DNA from: Berkiella_A sp963976875
Lineage (GTDB): Bacteria; Pseudomonadota; Gammaproteobacteria; Berkiellales; Berkiellaceae
NCBI GenBank assembly: GCA_963976875.1
Contig: CAXBML010000002.1
Location: 147,028-211,027, forward strand
Direction of reading: 5' to 3'
DNA: 64,000 nucleotides
Part shown: positions 1 to 8,942 of the stretch, piece by piece
Position numbering within the stretch: the first letter of the stretch is position 1
Layout: each line of letters starts with the position of its first letter
Made by a program: the position numbers and the translations under genes
Notes under the pieces: model-generated
Seen by the model: only the letters and a program-made list of their open reading frames with translations
Told to the model about the DNA's origin: nothing
Database searches by the model: none

Positions 1-2
1 AA

Positions 3-53
3 GCGTTATGGAAAGAAGTACTAGGACATCCACCGGGGGGTATTTCTAAGTAA
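3..53 (+). CDS. possible 3' end of a gene running in from the left edge
   Basis: An open frame from the window edge ends in TAA at 51-53 and reads ALWKEVLGHPPGGISK. The stop abuts the ispB stop on the other strand with no gap, a tail-to-tail arrangement that recurs elsewhere in this window. Only 16 residues are visible, so the product cannot be identified. Another frame also ends nearby, at 47-49, and this call is tentative. Confidence 0.3.
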   Translation, partial: ALWKEVLGHPPGGISK

Positions 54-1016
54 TTATGTATGTCTTGTCACAATAAAATTTGCTAAATCAGAAAGCGCTT
101 GTTTATAAGGGGAATCGCACAAGCATTCTAGGTTTGCCTTGGCTGTATGAATAGCTTGTTCGGCAATTTGGCGCGTGTATTGGATTGCCCCTGTTGTTGC
201 AATCGCTTCCTGAATCTGGCTCAAGTCGCCAGCGCCCTTGGATAAGATGGCCTCTCGGATAGTGGCACGTACTTCAGCAGAGCCTTGTTTCATGGCATAC
301 AACAATGGCAAAGTGGCTTTGCCTTCAGCCAAATCATCCCCGACATTTTTGCCCCAATCTGGATTGTCAGATTGGTAGTCCAGCATATCATCCGTTAGCT
401 GGAAAGCGATGCCAATATTTTTGCCGTAAAGAGCTAATTGAGATTGTTGGCTTTTTTTCTTATTTGCCAATATACAGCCTAATAAGCTAGCCGCCTCAAA
501 TAATTTGGCGGTTTTATATTCTATCACTCTTAAGTACTGTGCTTCGCTGATATCTGGTTGCTGTCTATGGCTTAGTTGAAGAACTTCTCCTTCAGCAATG
601 ACATTGGTTGTTTCGGCTAAAATCTCGGTCGCTTCTTGATTGTTAAGAGAAGCAATCATCTGAAAGGCACGTGAATAAATAAAGTCGCCAACTAATACGG
701 CAGTGGCATTATCCCAGACTGCGTTGGCAGTTGGACGGCCACGCCTGAGAGCTGAGCCATCAACTACATCATCATGTAAAAGCGTTGCAGTATGAATAAA
801 CTCAATAATAGTCGCCATCTTGACTGCATCCTCAGTGCTGGCCCGGCATGCCTTGGCGGTGAGAAGCACAACCAAAGGCCTGACACGTTTACCACCGCTG
901 CTAACAATATATTGCCCTATTTGGTTAACTGTCTCTATCCTGGACTCAAGGCTTTGTATGATTAATTCATTAACTGCAGTAAACTCTTTTTCTACGAGTT
1001 GGCGTATATGTTTCAT
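54..1016 (-). CDS. ispB: octaprenyl/polyprenyl diphosphate synthase
   Basis: Trans-type long-chain isoprenyl diphosphate synthase. It adds isopentenyl diphosphate units to make the side chain of ubiquinone or menaquinone in the cytoplasm. Both Asp-rich Mg-binding motifs are present: LLHDDVVD near residue 80 and FQLTDDMLDY near 206, together with GGKRVRP near the N-terminus. About 320 residues is the normal length. I start at the ATG at 1016; the longer frame begins at a TTG three codons upstream, and neither start has a convincing ribosome site. The gene is divergent from rplU-rpmA-obgE, the usual ispB/rplU arrangement in gammaproteobacteria. The identity is firm; the exact chain length of the product cannot be read from sequence. 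Confidence 0.93.
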   Translation of the reverse strand: MKHIRQLVEKEFTAVNELIIQSLESRIETVNQIGQYIVSSGGKRVRPLVVLLTAKACRASTEDAVKMATIIEFIHTATLLHDDVVDGSALRRGRPTANAVWDNATAVLVGDFIYSRAFQMIASLNNQEATEILAETTNVIAEGEVLQLSHRQQPDISEAQYLRVIEYKTAKLFEAASLLGCILANKKKSQQSQLALYGKNIGIAFQLTDDMLDYQSDNPDWGKNVGDDLAEGKATLPLLYAMKQGSAEVRATIREAILSKGAGDLSQIQEAIATTGAIQYTRQIAEQAIHTAKANLECLCDSPYKQALSDLANFIVTRHT

Positions 1017-1158
1017 ATGACCCAAAATATGCGTTGCTGTTGAGTGGCAAGATTTGATTTTTAGCCGGAAATAGGAAGTTATCCGAATATAAAAACCTCG
1101 TAATATTGTTATTTAGCTAAGAAAATAATAATAATCTCTAATATTATGCACTAAAACA

Positions 1159-1188
1159 TTGCTTTTTTGTCACCTTTTAAAGTAGAAT
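1159..1188 (+). promoter_or_regulatory. candidate sigma-70 promoter for rplU-rpmA
   Basis: A TTGCTT -35 (1159-1164) is separated by 18 bases from a TAGAAT -10 (1183-1188). It lies in the roughly 310-base gap between the divergent ispB and rplU genes. The gap holds no other gene that I can support; it is AT-rich and gives rplU a leader of about 135 bases. The -35 is weak. Confidence 0.4.
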
Positions 1189-1330
1189 TTTTGGCCTCAT
1201 GGCTTAAAACAAGTTCGCTTGTTCTTAAATATAAAGTTTTGCCGGTCAAAATAAAGCCATTTCAGAATTGTTAGTTTAATGACACACGCCGATCCATTGT
1301 GGACGGTTTATCTATTTTGGGAGATATCCT

Positions 1331-1663
1331 GTGAGTGCAAATCCCTATGCTGTGATTGCAACCGGGGGCAAACAACTTACTGTTAAGCCTGGTCAGAAGT
1401 ACAAAATTGAAAAGATTACTGGTGAGCTTGGAGAAAACATCGTGTTCTCCAATGAAAGCGTTTTGCTAGTCAAAGATGGTGAGGCGGTTTCTATCGGTGC
1501 ACCATACCTAGAGAAAGCAACAGTAGAAGCTAAAATTGTACAGCATGGTCGTGGTAAAAAAATTACCATTATCAAATTTAAGAGACGTAAGAAATATCGT
1601 CGTAAGCAAGGCCATCGCCAAGATTTCACGGAAATTGAGATCACTAAGATCCAGGCAGCTTAA
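1331..1663 (+). CDS. rplU: 50S ribosomal protein L21
   Basis: Structural protein of the large ribosomal subunit that binds 23S rRNA with L20. The hallmark YAVIATGGKQ is at the N-terminus, followed by a basic GRGKKITIIKFKRRKKYRR stretch and the HRQ.FTEIEI end. It uses a GTG start with GGGAG about eight bases upstream. At 110 residues it carries about five extra N-terminal residues compared with the common start. It lies 29 bases before rpmA and is co-transcribed with it. Confidence 0.97.
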   Translation: MSANPYAVIATGGKQLTVKPGQKYKIEKITGELGENIVFSNESVLLVKDGEAVSIGAPYLEKATVEAKIVQHGRGKKITIIKFKRRKKYRRKQGHRQDFTEIEITKIQAA

Positions 1664-1692
1664 TTAATTAAAGTTAATACGAAGAGGCAACT

Positions 1693-1980
1693 ATGGCACA
1701 TAAGAAAGCTGGTGGTAGTACCCGAAACGGTCGCGACTCCAATCCTAAGTACCTTGGTGTAAAGCGTTATGGTGGCCAGTGGGTTACTGCGGGCAGCATC
1801 ATTGTAAGACAACGTGGTACAAAGTTTCATCCTGGAATTTTTGTTGGGCAAGGTGGTGATGACACTTTGTTTGCTAAGATATCTGGTTTTGTAAAATTTG
1901 AGAAAGCAGGCAAGCATAATCGCAGTTCTGTTAGAATTATTCCTGCTGAGTCACCTCAAGAAGCAGTCGCTCAAGCCTAA
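1693..1980 (+). CDS. rpmA: 50S ribosomal protein L27
   Basis: Large-subunit protein whose N-terminal tail reaches the peptidyl-transferase centre. It begins MAHKKAGGSTRNGRDS, the usual gammaproteobacterial form without the cleavable extension seen in Firmicutes, and continues with KRYGGQWVTAGSIIVRQRG. The 95 residues are slightly more than the typical 85-90, with a short acidic/Ala tail. AGAGGCAAC precedes the ATG. A strong terminator closes the unit 40 bases later, so obgE is transcribed separately or by read-through. Confidence 0.97.
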   Translation: MAHKKAGGSTRNGRDSNPKYLGVKRYGGQWVTAGSIIVRQRGTKFHPGIFVGQGGDDTLFAKISGFVKFEKAGKHNRSSVRIIPAESPQEAVAQA

Positions 1981-2019
1981 AACCTTTGGTTTTGGATTTG
2001 TGAGAGCGTTAAAATTAAG

Positions 2020-2052
2020 AAAAGCATCCATCATTCTGGATGCTTTTTTTTT
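2020..2052 (+). terminator. Rho-independent terminator of rplU-rpmA
   Basis: A perfect stem AAAGCATCCA/TGGATGCTTT around the loop TCATTC is followed by a run of T. It sits 40 bases downstream of the rpmA stop. Confidence 0.9.
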
Positions 2053-2061
2053 ATGTATTTT

Positions 2062-2090
2062 TTGACCCCCTTTATTTGAAATAGATATGA
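2062..2090 (+). promoter_or_regulatory. weak candidate promoter for obgE
   Basis: TTGACC at 2062-2067 is a good -35, placed directly after the rpmA terminator. Sixteen bases on, the possible -10 GATATG is poor. It would give a leader of only a few bases before the obgE ATG. Confidence 0.25.
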
Positions 2091-2101
2091 ATTGGTAAGT
2101 T

Positions 2102-3142
2102 ATGAAGTTTTTAGACGAAGCAAAAATTAGAGTTCAGGCTGGTAGAGGGGGCAATGGATCGGCCAGCTTTAGGCGAGAAAAATATGTGCCTTTAGGGGGG
2201 CCTGATGGCGGTGATGGTGGCAGCGGCGGAGACGTATATTTTGTTGCGGATGAGGGTTTAAATACGCTAATTGATTTTTACTATGAAAGTAGCTACATCG
2301 CCAGGAATGGGCAAACCGGCCATGGGCGTCAATGTTACGGTAAAGACGGGGAAGACGCTGTTATTAAGGCGCCTATTGGTACTGTCATACGTGATATAGA
2401 TACAGATGAAATTATGGGCGAGTTGTTAGTACCTGGGCAAAAGATAATTGTTGCGCAGGGCGGTAAAAAAGGGCTAGGGAATCTTCACTTTAAAACCTCA
2501 ACTAACCGGGCACCACGTAAATTTACGCGCGGGCAAGAAGGCGAGATCCGCAAATTACATCTAGAGCTTAAGGTAATGGCTGATGTGGGCGTGCTAGGAT
2601 TACCTAATGCTGGCAAGTCTAGTTTGATTAACGCGGTTTCCAATGCCGCACCCAAAGTGGCGGATTACCCATTTACCACACTGTGTCCCAAGCTCGGTAC
2701 GGTCTGTATTGATAAGCAAACTCGCTTTGTGATTGCGGATATCCCCGGCCTCATTGAGGGCGCGCATTTGGGCGCAGGTTTGGGCATTCAGTTTTTGAAG
2801 CACCTGAGTCGAACCAAATTATTATTGCATATAGTCGATATGACGGAGCCAAGCGTTATGGATGATATTGCATTAATTCTACAAGAATTAACCCACTATA
2901 GTGCAGAGCTTGCAGACAAGCCAAAATGGTTGGTTTTGAATAAGGCGGACTGTGTGCCTGAAGAAGATATCAAGCAATATCAAGCTGAAATTCAAGAAAG
3001 GTTTGGTGAGCAGGGGAATATATTTGTTATCTCTGCCGTTGCTAGACAAGGAACCTTGGAATTATGTCAGAAGATTGCGGAATATCTGAGCACCCTTCCT
3101 GGCTCCTTGTCAGGAGCAGATGAGGCTAATCAGCTTTCATAG
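2102..3142 (+). CDS. obgE: GTPase Obg/CgtA, ribosome assembly and stress
   Basis: Essential GTPase that binds the 50S subunit and links ribosome maturation with the stringent response. The Gly-rich Obg fold covers about residues 1-158 (GRGGNGSASFRREK, GGPDGGDGGSGGD). The G domain follows with G1 GLPNAGKSS (166-174), G3 DIPGLIEGA near 213, and G4 NKAD near 281. The C-terminal tail is short and acidic. The 346 residues are full length. It lies downstream of rplU-rpmA, the conserved rplU-rpmA-obg order. Its stop is directly adjacent to the rpsT stop on the opposite strand. Confidence 0.96.
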   Translation: MKFLDEAKIRVQAGRGGNGSASFRREKYVPLGGPDGGDGGSGGDVYFVADEGLNTLIDFYYESSYIARNGQTGHGRQCYGKDGEDAVIKAPIGTVIRDIDTDEIMGELLVPGQKIIVAQGGKKGLGNLHFKTSTNRAPRKFTRGQEGEIRKLHLELKVMADVGVLGLPNAGKSSLINAVSNAAPKVADYPFTTLCPKLGTVCIDKQTRFVIADIPGLIEGAHLGAGLGIQFLKHLSRTKLLLHIVDMTEPSVMDDIALILQELTHYSAELADKPKWLVLNKADCVPEEDIKQYQAEIQERFGEQGNIFVISAVARQGTLELCQKIAEYLSTLPGSLSGADEANQLS

Positions 3143-3152
3143 TTAGCTGATT
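3128..3152. terminator. hairpin straddling the obgE/rpsT stop codons
   Basis: A perfect 8-base inverted repeat AATCAGCT/AGCTGATT has a 9-base loop that contains the end of obgE and the start of the rpsT stop. It has no strong U tract on either strand. It is placed to act as a two-way 3'-end structure for the convergent pair. Confidence 0.4.
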
Positions 3153-3406
3153 GCTTGAATCTTAAGGTTTAAGCGGCTTTTATGACGAGCTGCTTTATTC
3201 TTGTGAATCAAACCTTTGTTCACCAAACGATCAATGAAAGAGGTCGCTAATTTATAGTCATTAGCGGCTTTATCTTTATCGCCGGCTGCAACGGTTGTTA
3301 ACACTTTCTTAATATGCGTGTTCATTCTAGTCATTTGCCACTTGTTTTTTTGGTGACGCTTTTCATTTTGCTTTACACGTTTTCTAGCTTGTTTTGAATT
3401 AGCCAA
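3143..3406 (-). CDS. rpsT: 30S ribosomal protein S20 (TTG start)
   Basis: Small-subunit protein that binds 16S rRNA early in assembly. The reading frame is open upstream, but the protein proper begins with a TTG at 3404-3406 (read as Met-ANSKQARKR). AGAGGA sits about eight bases ahead on the minus strand. This gives 87 residues, the same as E. coli S20, which also starts at UUG and is autoregulated partly through that weak start. Visible motifs are the basic N-terminus KQARKRVKQNEKRHQKN and the end HKNKAARHKSRLN. The ATG-based longer reading would add 27 non-conserved residues. Confidence 0.93.
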   Translation of the reverse strand: MANSKQARKRVKQNEKRHQKNKWQMTRMNTHIKKVLTTVAAGDKDKAANDYKLATSFIDRLVNKGLIHKNKAARHKSRLNLKIQAIS

Positions 3407-3504
3407 AGTTTTATCCTCTATCTGTTCCAGAAAGCTTGCAATCATGGCTATTTTAGTTTGAGATGTCAATGTTTTAGGTGATAACAAGTGTTGAAAAAGA
3501 CCAA

Positions 3505-5058
3505 ATGAGCGATCAACTGCTAAAATCGACCACTACAGTCAGTGGTATGACATTTATTTCTCGGATCTTAGGCTTTGCCAGAGACATGATTATTGCTCAG
3601 GTTTTTGGGGCAAGTGCTGGGCTAGATGCATTTTTAGTTGCGTTCAAGATCCCTAATTTTATGCGACGCTTATTTGCTGAGGGCGCATTCTCTCAAGCGT
3701 TCGTTCCGGTGCTGAGTGAATATGTTGCGACCAAGAGCCGCGCAGAGGTCAAGGCACTGCTAGATAAAGTGAGTGGTAGTTTATTCTCAGTTTTATTTGT
3801 CATTACGCTGATGGGGTGTATGGGGGCATCTGGGCTCATTTTCATATTTGCGCCGGGCTTTAAAGAAGATGCGGTACAGTTTAATCAAGCGGTTGATATG
3901 TTGCGTTGGACTTTCCCGTATTTATTATTTATCTCATTAACCGCCTTTCTCTCAGGCGTGCAAAATACACATAATAAGTTTGCTTTACCTGCATTTACAC
4001 CGGTGCTATTAAACGTGAGCTTGATTTTCGCCGCCATATTTTTAACGGGCTGGGCTTCGCAGCCTGTGTATGCTTTGGCTTGGGGCGTTCTCATTGGGGG
4101 TATATTGCAATTGGGGTTTCAACTGCCTTCCGTACATAAACTGGACTTGATGCCAAAACCTAAAATTGCTTTTTCAGATCCTGGCGTGCGTCGCATTTTA
4201 AAATTGATGGTGCCCGCGCTTATCGGGGCTTCTGCAATGCAGATTAATCTATTAGTCGATACCATCTTTGCCTCATATTTACCGAAGGGTAGCTTAACCT
4301 GGCTATATTATTCAGACAGGTTATTAGAGTTTCCAATAGGCATGTTTGGTGTGGCAATTGCGACGGTGGTTTTGCCGCACTTATCTAAGCAATATGCCAA
4401 CAAGCAGGAGAAAAGCTTCTCAGCGAGTTTGGATTGGGCGTTGAAGTTAATGCTGTGTATTGGGCTGCCTTGTACCATCGGATTGATATTATTGGCGCAG
4501 CCTATTTTGTCTACGCTTTTTCAATATGGGAAGTTTAGCGGCCAGGACGTTATTTTGGCCAGCCATAGTTTGATGGCTTTAAGCACGGGCCTGGTGGCTT
4601 TTTTGACGGTTAAAGTCTTTATTTCTGCATTTTATGCGCGACAAAATACCGTTTTTCCGTTGAAAGTGGCATTGATGGCCATTGTGTTTAATATTATATT
4701 TAATAGTTTGTTAATTGGGCCTTTACAGCATGCGGGATTGGCCTTAGCCTCTACGTTAGCTCAGTTTTGTCAATTAACGGTTTTACTTTATTTTTTATTA
4801 AAGAAAAATATTTATGAACCTCAAATGTTATGGCGCCCCTATTTGTTACGTTTGGTTTTAGCCAATGTGGTGATGGGGTATTTTCTACATTTATTTTTAC
4901 CACAAGATGCTCTCTGGCTTGAGGCTGCTGCTGTTTGGCGGGCATCACATCTGGCGCTGTTTGTTGTAGGCGCGATGATAATTTATGCCTTGGTATTATG
5001 GATAGTAGGCATACGAGTTCGTCACTTTAAGCTCCAGCCATTATCTGAATCTCTCTAA
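3505..5058 (+). CDS. murJ: lipid II flippase MurJ
   Basis: Inner-membrane MOP-superfamily flippase that moves lipid II to the periplasmic face for peptidoglycan synthesis. The conserved N-terminus SGMTFISRILGFARDMIIA, then DAFLVAFKIPNFMRRLFAEGAFSQAFVPV, identify the family, and about 14 hydrophobic segments follow. I prefer the ATG at 3505 (about 517 residues). A GTG at 3478 would add nine residues, and neither has a strong ribosome site. It is divergent from rpsT and followed 30 bases later by ribF, the usual rpsT-murJ-ribF-ileS-lspA arrangement. Confidence 0.95.
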   Translation: MSDQLLKSTTTVSGMTFISRILGFARDMIIAQVFGASAGLDAFLVAFKIPNFMRRLFAEGAFSQAFVPVLSEYVATKSRAEVKALLDKVSGSLFSVLFVITLMGCMGASGLIFIFAPGFKEDAVQFNQAVDMLRWTFPYLLFISLTAFLSGVQNTHNKFALPAFTPVLLNVSLIFAAIFLTGWASQPVYALAWGVLIGGILQLGFQLPSVHKLDLMPKPKIAFSDPGVRRILKLMVPALIGASAMQINLLVDTIFASYLPKGSLTWLYYSDRLLEFPIGMFGVAIATVVLPHLSKQYANKQEKSFSASLDWALKLMLCIGLPCTIGLILLAQPILSTLFQYGKFSGQDVILASHSLMALSTGLVAFLTVKVFISAFYARQNTVFPLKVALMAIVFNIIFNSLLIGPLQHAGLALASTLAQFCQLTVLLYFLLKKNIYEPQMLWRPYLLRLVLANVVMGYFLHLFLPQDALWLEAAAVWRASHLALFVVGAMIIYALVLWIVGIRVRHFKLQPLSESL

Positions 5059-5088
5059 TATCAATATTTCACAGGATGTAAGGCAGAC

Positions 5089-6048
5089 ATGCAGTTAATT
5101 AGATATTTTCAAGAACAACATCTCTCAGGGTGTGTCGCTACGATTGGAAATTTTGATGGGGTGCATTTAGGGCATCAAGCATTGTTAAAGCAATTGGTCG
5201 CTTTGAGTCAGCGTCAAGGGTTGCCCAGCCTCGTGATGAGTTTTTATCCGTTGCCTCATGAGTTTTTCCATCCAGAGCAAGCATGCCGGTTAATGGATTT
5301 TCAGAGCAAATATAAAATATTAGCTGAGTTGGGGGTGGATTATTTTGTCTGCCATCGGTTCAATCCGAGGTTTGCCCAGTTATCCGCAGAAGAGTTTATC
5401 ATGGAAGTTTTGAGAAAAGCTTTGAGAGTCGAGCATCTATTGGTGGGGGCAGATTTTCGCTTTGGACATAAAGCAACAGGCGATGCTGCACTGTTAAAAT
5501 CATATAGCCTAAAAAAAGCGTTTTCATTAGAGGTTATTAATTTTGTCTCTGACTCGGGTGACAAAATAAGCAGCTCTCGTATACGCTCGGCTATCCTGGC
5601 GGGTAAGATGCGAGAGGCTCAAGCACTATTGGGTAGACCCTATACATTGTCGGCACCTGTACAACATGGTAGAAAAAAAGGCCGAGAGCTAGGTTTTCCA
5701 ACGGCTAATTTATCGATTCACCCTAAGTTTATAATGCTAAATGGCGTTTATACTTGTTGGGTGAACATTGCGGGAAAGCAGTATCAAGCAGTTGCCAATG
5801 TCGGTTATGCCCCGACGGTGAAAAACCAAAAGAAAACTGTAGAGGTGCACGTATTAGACTTCTCAGGTGATTTATATGGTCAGCGTATAGAGGTTGCTTT
5901 TTTGGATAAAGTGAGGGATGAATTGAAGTTCCCGTCTCTGGCTGAACTGATTGACGCGATTAAACATGATATTATGTCAGCCAGACAATTTTTTGCTGAA
6001 ATGACCGATTCTTTTAGAATTAATAAACCAGCGCAACCAATACGTTGA
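5089..6048 (+). CDS. ribF: bifunctional riboflavin kinase / FAD synthetase
   Basis: Converts riboflavin to FMN and then to FAD. The N-terminal nucleotidyltransferase domain shows IGNFDGVHLGHQALL near residue 20 and the SSSRIRSAI switch segment near 164. The C-terminal riboflavin-kinase domain shows GRPYTLSAPVQHGRKKGRELGFPTANL near 180 and the kinase-type end (VEVHVLDFSGDLYGQ). The 319 residues are normal. It sits between murJ and ileS on the same strand. I looked for an FMN riboswitch in the 30-base gap and there is no room for one. Confidence 0.95.
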   Translation: MQLIRYFQEQHLSGCVATIGNFDGVHLGHQALLKQLVALSQRQGLPSLVMSFYPLPHEFFHPEQACRLMDFQSKYKILAELGVDYFVCHRFNPRFAQLSAEEFIMEVLRKALRVEHLLVGADFRFGHKATGDAALLKSYSLKKAFSLEVINFVSDSGDKISSSRIRSAILAGKMREAQALLGRPYTLSAPVQHGRKKGRELGFPTANLSIHPKFIMLNGVYTCWVNIAGKQYQAVANVGYAPTVKNQKKTVEVHVLDFSGDLYGQRIEVAFLDKVRDELKFPSLAELIDAIKHDIMSARQFFAEMTDSFRINKPAQPIR

Positions 6049-6094
6049 GCAAATAACTAATAAAATATTTGTGAGTGAACCCGTGAGTAAAACC

Positions 6095-8929
6095 ATGAGC
6101 GAAATAGACTATAAAGCTACGTTAAATCTTCCTAAAACCAGTTTTCCAATGCGGGCTAATTTGCCGAATAGAGAACCTAACATTTTAAAAAAATGGTATG
6201 ACATGAATTTGTACCAACAAATTCGAGAGTTGCGTAAAAATGCGGATAAGTATGTCATGAACGATGGCCCGCCTTATGCCAATGGCGATATTCATATTGG
6301 TCATGCGGTTAATAAAATTCTCAAAGATATTGTCGTAAAGTCTCAAACATTGAATGGAAAAAACACCGCTTTTATTCCTGGCTGGGATTGCCATGGCTTG
6401 CCTATTGAACTCAATGTTGAAAAGAAAAAGGGTAAACCGCATGTTAATTTGACACCCAAGGCATTTAGGCAGGCTTGTCGAGAGTATGCTGGCAAGCAAG
6501 TGGACACGCAAAGAGAATCTTTTAAGCGTTTGGGCGTATTGGCAGATTGGGATAATCCTTATTTGACCATGGATTTTCAATACCAAGCGGATATTATGCG
6601 GGCATTTGGCCTTATCTATGAAAATGGTCACGTGCAGCAAGGCGTCAAGCCTGTACATTGGTGCACCGAGTGTGGTTCAGCATTAGCAGAAGCAGAGGTC
6701 GAGTATCAAGATAAGACCTCCCCTGCAATTGATGTGGCTTTTGCTGTGGCAGATGTCGCTGATTTTTCTCAAAAAACAAATTGTGATTTAAATAATATTG
6801 ATAAATTAGCAGTTGTTATTTGGACGACCACACCTTGGACATTGCCAGCTAACCAAGCCGTCGCGTTCCATTCTGATTTAGATTACGTTGTAGCCAAAGG
6901 TCAGTTTGAAAACAATCAATACCAAGCCGTAGTTGTCAGTGAAGCTCTGCTGGAAAGTTGTATGGCGCGTTTTGGTTGTAAAGATTATACTATTGTTGGT
7001 CAATTTAAAGGAGGCTTGGCTGAAGGCTTACAATTACAGCATCCCTTCAATGATCGCCAAGTACCGATTGTCACAGGTTCACATGTGACAGTAGATGCGG
7101 GTACCGGAGCAGTCCATACCGCGCCTGCACACGGTATGGATGATTATCATTTAGGCTTACGTTACGATTTACCACTAGAGGCACCTGTTGATGACCACGG
7201 TAAGTTTTATGAAGATATAGAATTTGTCGGTAAAGAGCACGTATTCAAAGCAAATCCATTGATTGTTGATCTATTAAAAGAAAAACAAGCACTAATGCAC
7301 CACGAAGATATTTTTCATAGTTATCCCCATTGTTGGCGCCATAAGAAGCCGCTTATTTTTAGAGCAACACAGCAATGGTTTGTGAGTATGGATGATGCCA
7401 AACTCAGAGAGATGGCATTAGAACAAATCAAACAAGTGAACTGGGTGCCAGAGTGGGGTGAATCTCGCATTAAGCTCATGATTGAAGGACGTCCGGACTG
7501 GTGTATTTCCCGCCAAAGAACTTGGGGTGTACCCATGCCTATACTATTGCATAAAGAAACTAAAGCGCCGCATCCTCAAACAACTGAGATTGTAGAGTAC
7601 GTTGCAAAACTAGTGGATAAGGTGGGCATAGACGCATGGTATGATTTAGATATTCAAGATATGCCATTCGAGCAGTGTGAACAGTATTTTAAATCTATGG
7701 ATACCTTAGATGTTTGGTTTGATTCTGGGGTGAGCCATTATGCTGTTATGAAGAGGCGTGGCGAACTGAATTTTCCAGCAGATTTATTTTTAGAAGGCTC
7801 TGATCAGCATCGAGGCTGGTTTCAATCTTCTTTATTAACGTCAGTTGGTATCAATAATGTTGCGCCTTATAAAGCTGTTCTGACGCATGGATTTGCTGTA
7901 GATCAAAAAGGCCACAAAATGTCCAAGTCTTTGGGCAACGTTGTTGCGCCGGATAAGGTGATTAAGTCATTAGGCGCCGATGTTTTGCGTTTATGGGTTG
8001 CGGCAACAGATTATAAAGGCGAACTGCATGTTTCTGATGAAATTCTAAAACGTACTAGTGACTCTTACCGACGTATTCGAAATACAGCGAAGTTTTTACT
8101 GGGTAATTTATCAGGCTTTGAAAAATCAAACAGTATAGATTTTGATCACATGCTTGCTTTAGATCAATGGATTGTGAGTCGTGCGGCGGAAATTCAAAAA
8201 GAGGTTATTGAGTCGTACAATACTTTTCAGTTTCATAGCATCTATCAAAAAATTCACAATTTCTGTGCATTAGAGTTAGGTAGTTTTTATTTGGATGTCA
8301 TTAAAGATCGCCAATATACTTTGCGCGAAGACAGCCTGGCTAGGCGCTCTGCCCAAACGGCCATGTTTCATGTGATTCAAGCTATGACGGCGTGGATGGC
8401 GCCAATATTGAGCTTTACAGCGGAAGAAATTTACGCCCAATTATCTGATACCGAGGCGGAATCTATATTCTTAACAACATGGTATGAAGGGTTACAATCT
8501 TTGCCAGAAGGAGCAGCCTTAGGGCATACGCAATGGGCAAATATTATTGCACTTCGTGATGAAGTCAATAAAGCCATTGAACGCAAACGCTCCGAAGGAT
8601 TGCTAGGCTCTGCATTAGAAGCGGAAGTTATTATTTATGCAGATGAACCCCATCTTTCCTTATTACAAAAAATGGAGGATGAGCTTAGGTTCGTCTTAAT
8701 TACCTCTGCGGCAACAGTATTACCCGCTGCTGAAAAATCAGATGCAGCCGAAATGTCAGAAACCAAGGGATTGTGGGTTGAGGTGAATGCATCCGCCTTT
8801 GAAAAGTGCACTCGCTGCTGGCATAGACGTGAAGATGTCAACCAATCTGCGGAATATCCAGAAATATGTGGACGTTGTGTTGAAAATATTGCAGACAATC
8901 AACCGGGTGAGAGCAGACAATATGCTTAA
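6095..8929 (+). CDS. ileS: isoleucine--tRNA ligase
   Basis: Class I aminoacyl-tRNA synthetase. It shows the HIGH-type motif GDIHIGH near residue 66, the CP1 editing domain, KMSKSLGN near 608, and the C-terminal zinc site CTRCWHRRED...CGRC typical of bacterial type-1 IleRS. I start at the ATG at 6095 because MSEIDYKATLNLPKTSFPMR aligns with the E. coli N-terminus. Two in-frame GTG codons upstream (from 6071) could extend it by up to eight residues. It is about 944 residues and full length. It is part of the ribF-ileS-lspA operon; the lspA ribosome site lies just past its stop. Confidence 0.96.
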   Translation: MSEIDYKATLNLPKTSFPMRANLPNREPNILKKWYDMNLYQQIRELRKNADKYVMNDGPPYANGDIHIGHAVNKILKDIVVKSQTLNGKNTAFIPGWDCHGLPIELNVEKKKGKPHVNLTPKAFRQACREYAGKQVDTQRESFKRLGVLADWDNPYLTMDFQYQADIMRAFGLIYENGHVQQGVKPVHWCTECGSALAEAEVEYQDKTSPAIDVAFAVADVADFSQKTNCDLNNIDKLAVVIWTTTPWTLPANQAVAFHSDLDYVVAKGQFENNQYQAVVVSEALLESCMARFGCKDYTIVGQFKGGLAEGLQLQHPFNDRQVPIVTGSHVTVDAGTGAVHTAPAHGMDDYHLGLRYDLPLEAPVDDHGKFYEDIEFVGKEHVFKANPLIVDLLKEKQALMHHEDIFHSYPHCWRHKKPLIFRATQQWFVSMDDAKLREMALEQIKQVNWVPEWGESRIKLMIEGRPDWCISRQRTWGVPMPILLHKETKAPHPQTTEIVEYVAKLVDKVGIDAWYDLDIQDMPFEQCEQYFKSMDTLDVWFDSGVSHYAVMKRRGELNFPADLFLEGSDQHRGWFQSSLLTSVGINNVAPYKAVLTHGFAVDQKGHKMSKSLGNVVAPDKVIKSLGADVLRLWVAATDYKGELHVSDEILKRTSDSYRRIRNTAKFLLGNLSGFEKSNSIDFDHMLALDQWIVSRAAEIQKEVIESYNTFQFHSIYQKIHNFCALELGSFYLDVIKDRQYTLREDSLARRSAQTAMFHVIQAMTAWMAPILSFTAEEIYAQLSDTEAESIFLTTWYEGLQSLPEGAALGHTQWANIIALRDEVNKAIERKRSEGLLGSALEAEVIIYADEPHLSLLQKMEDELRFVLITSAATVLPAAEKSDAAEMSETKGLWVEVNASAFEKCTRCWHRREDVNQSAEYPEICGRCVENIADNQPGESRQYA

Positions 8930-8942
8930 TAAAGGGGCAGAG

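Noticed and set aside
5059..5088. FMN riboswitch before ribF
   Set aside because: Only 30 bases separate murJ and ribF, and no RFN-type conserved blocks are seen there or in the end of murJ.
6185..6658. 157-codon minus-strand frame inside ileS
   Set aside because: Opposite the highly conserved IleRS catalytic region, no ribosome site, no recognisable product.
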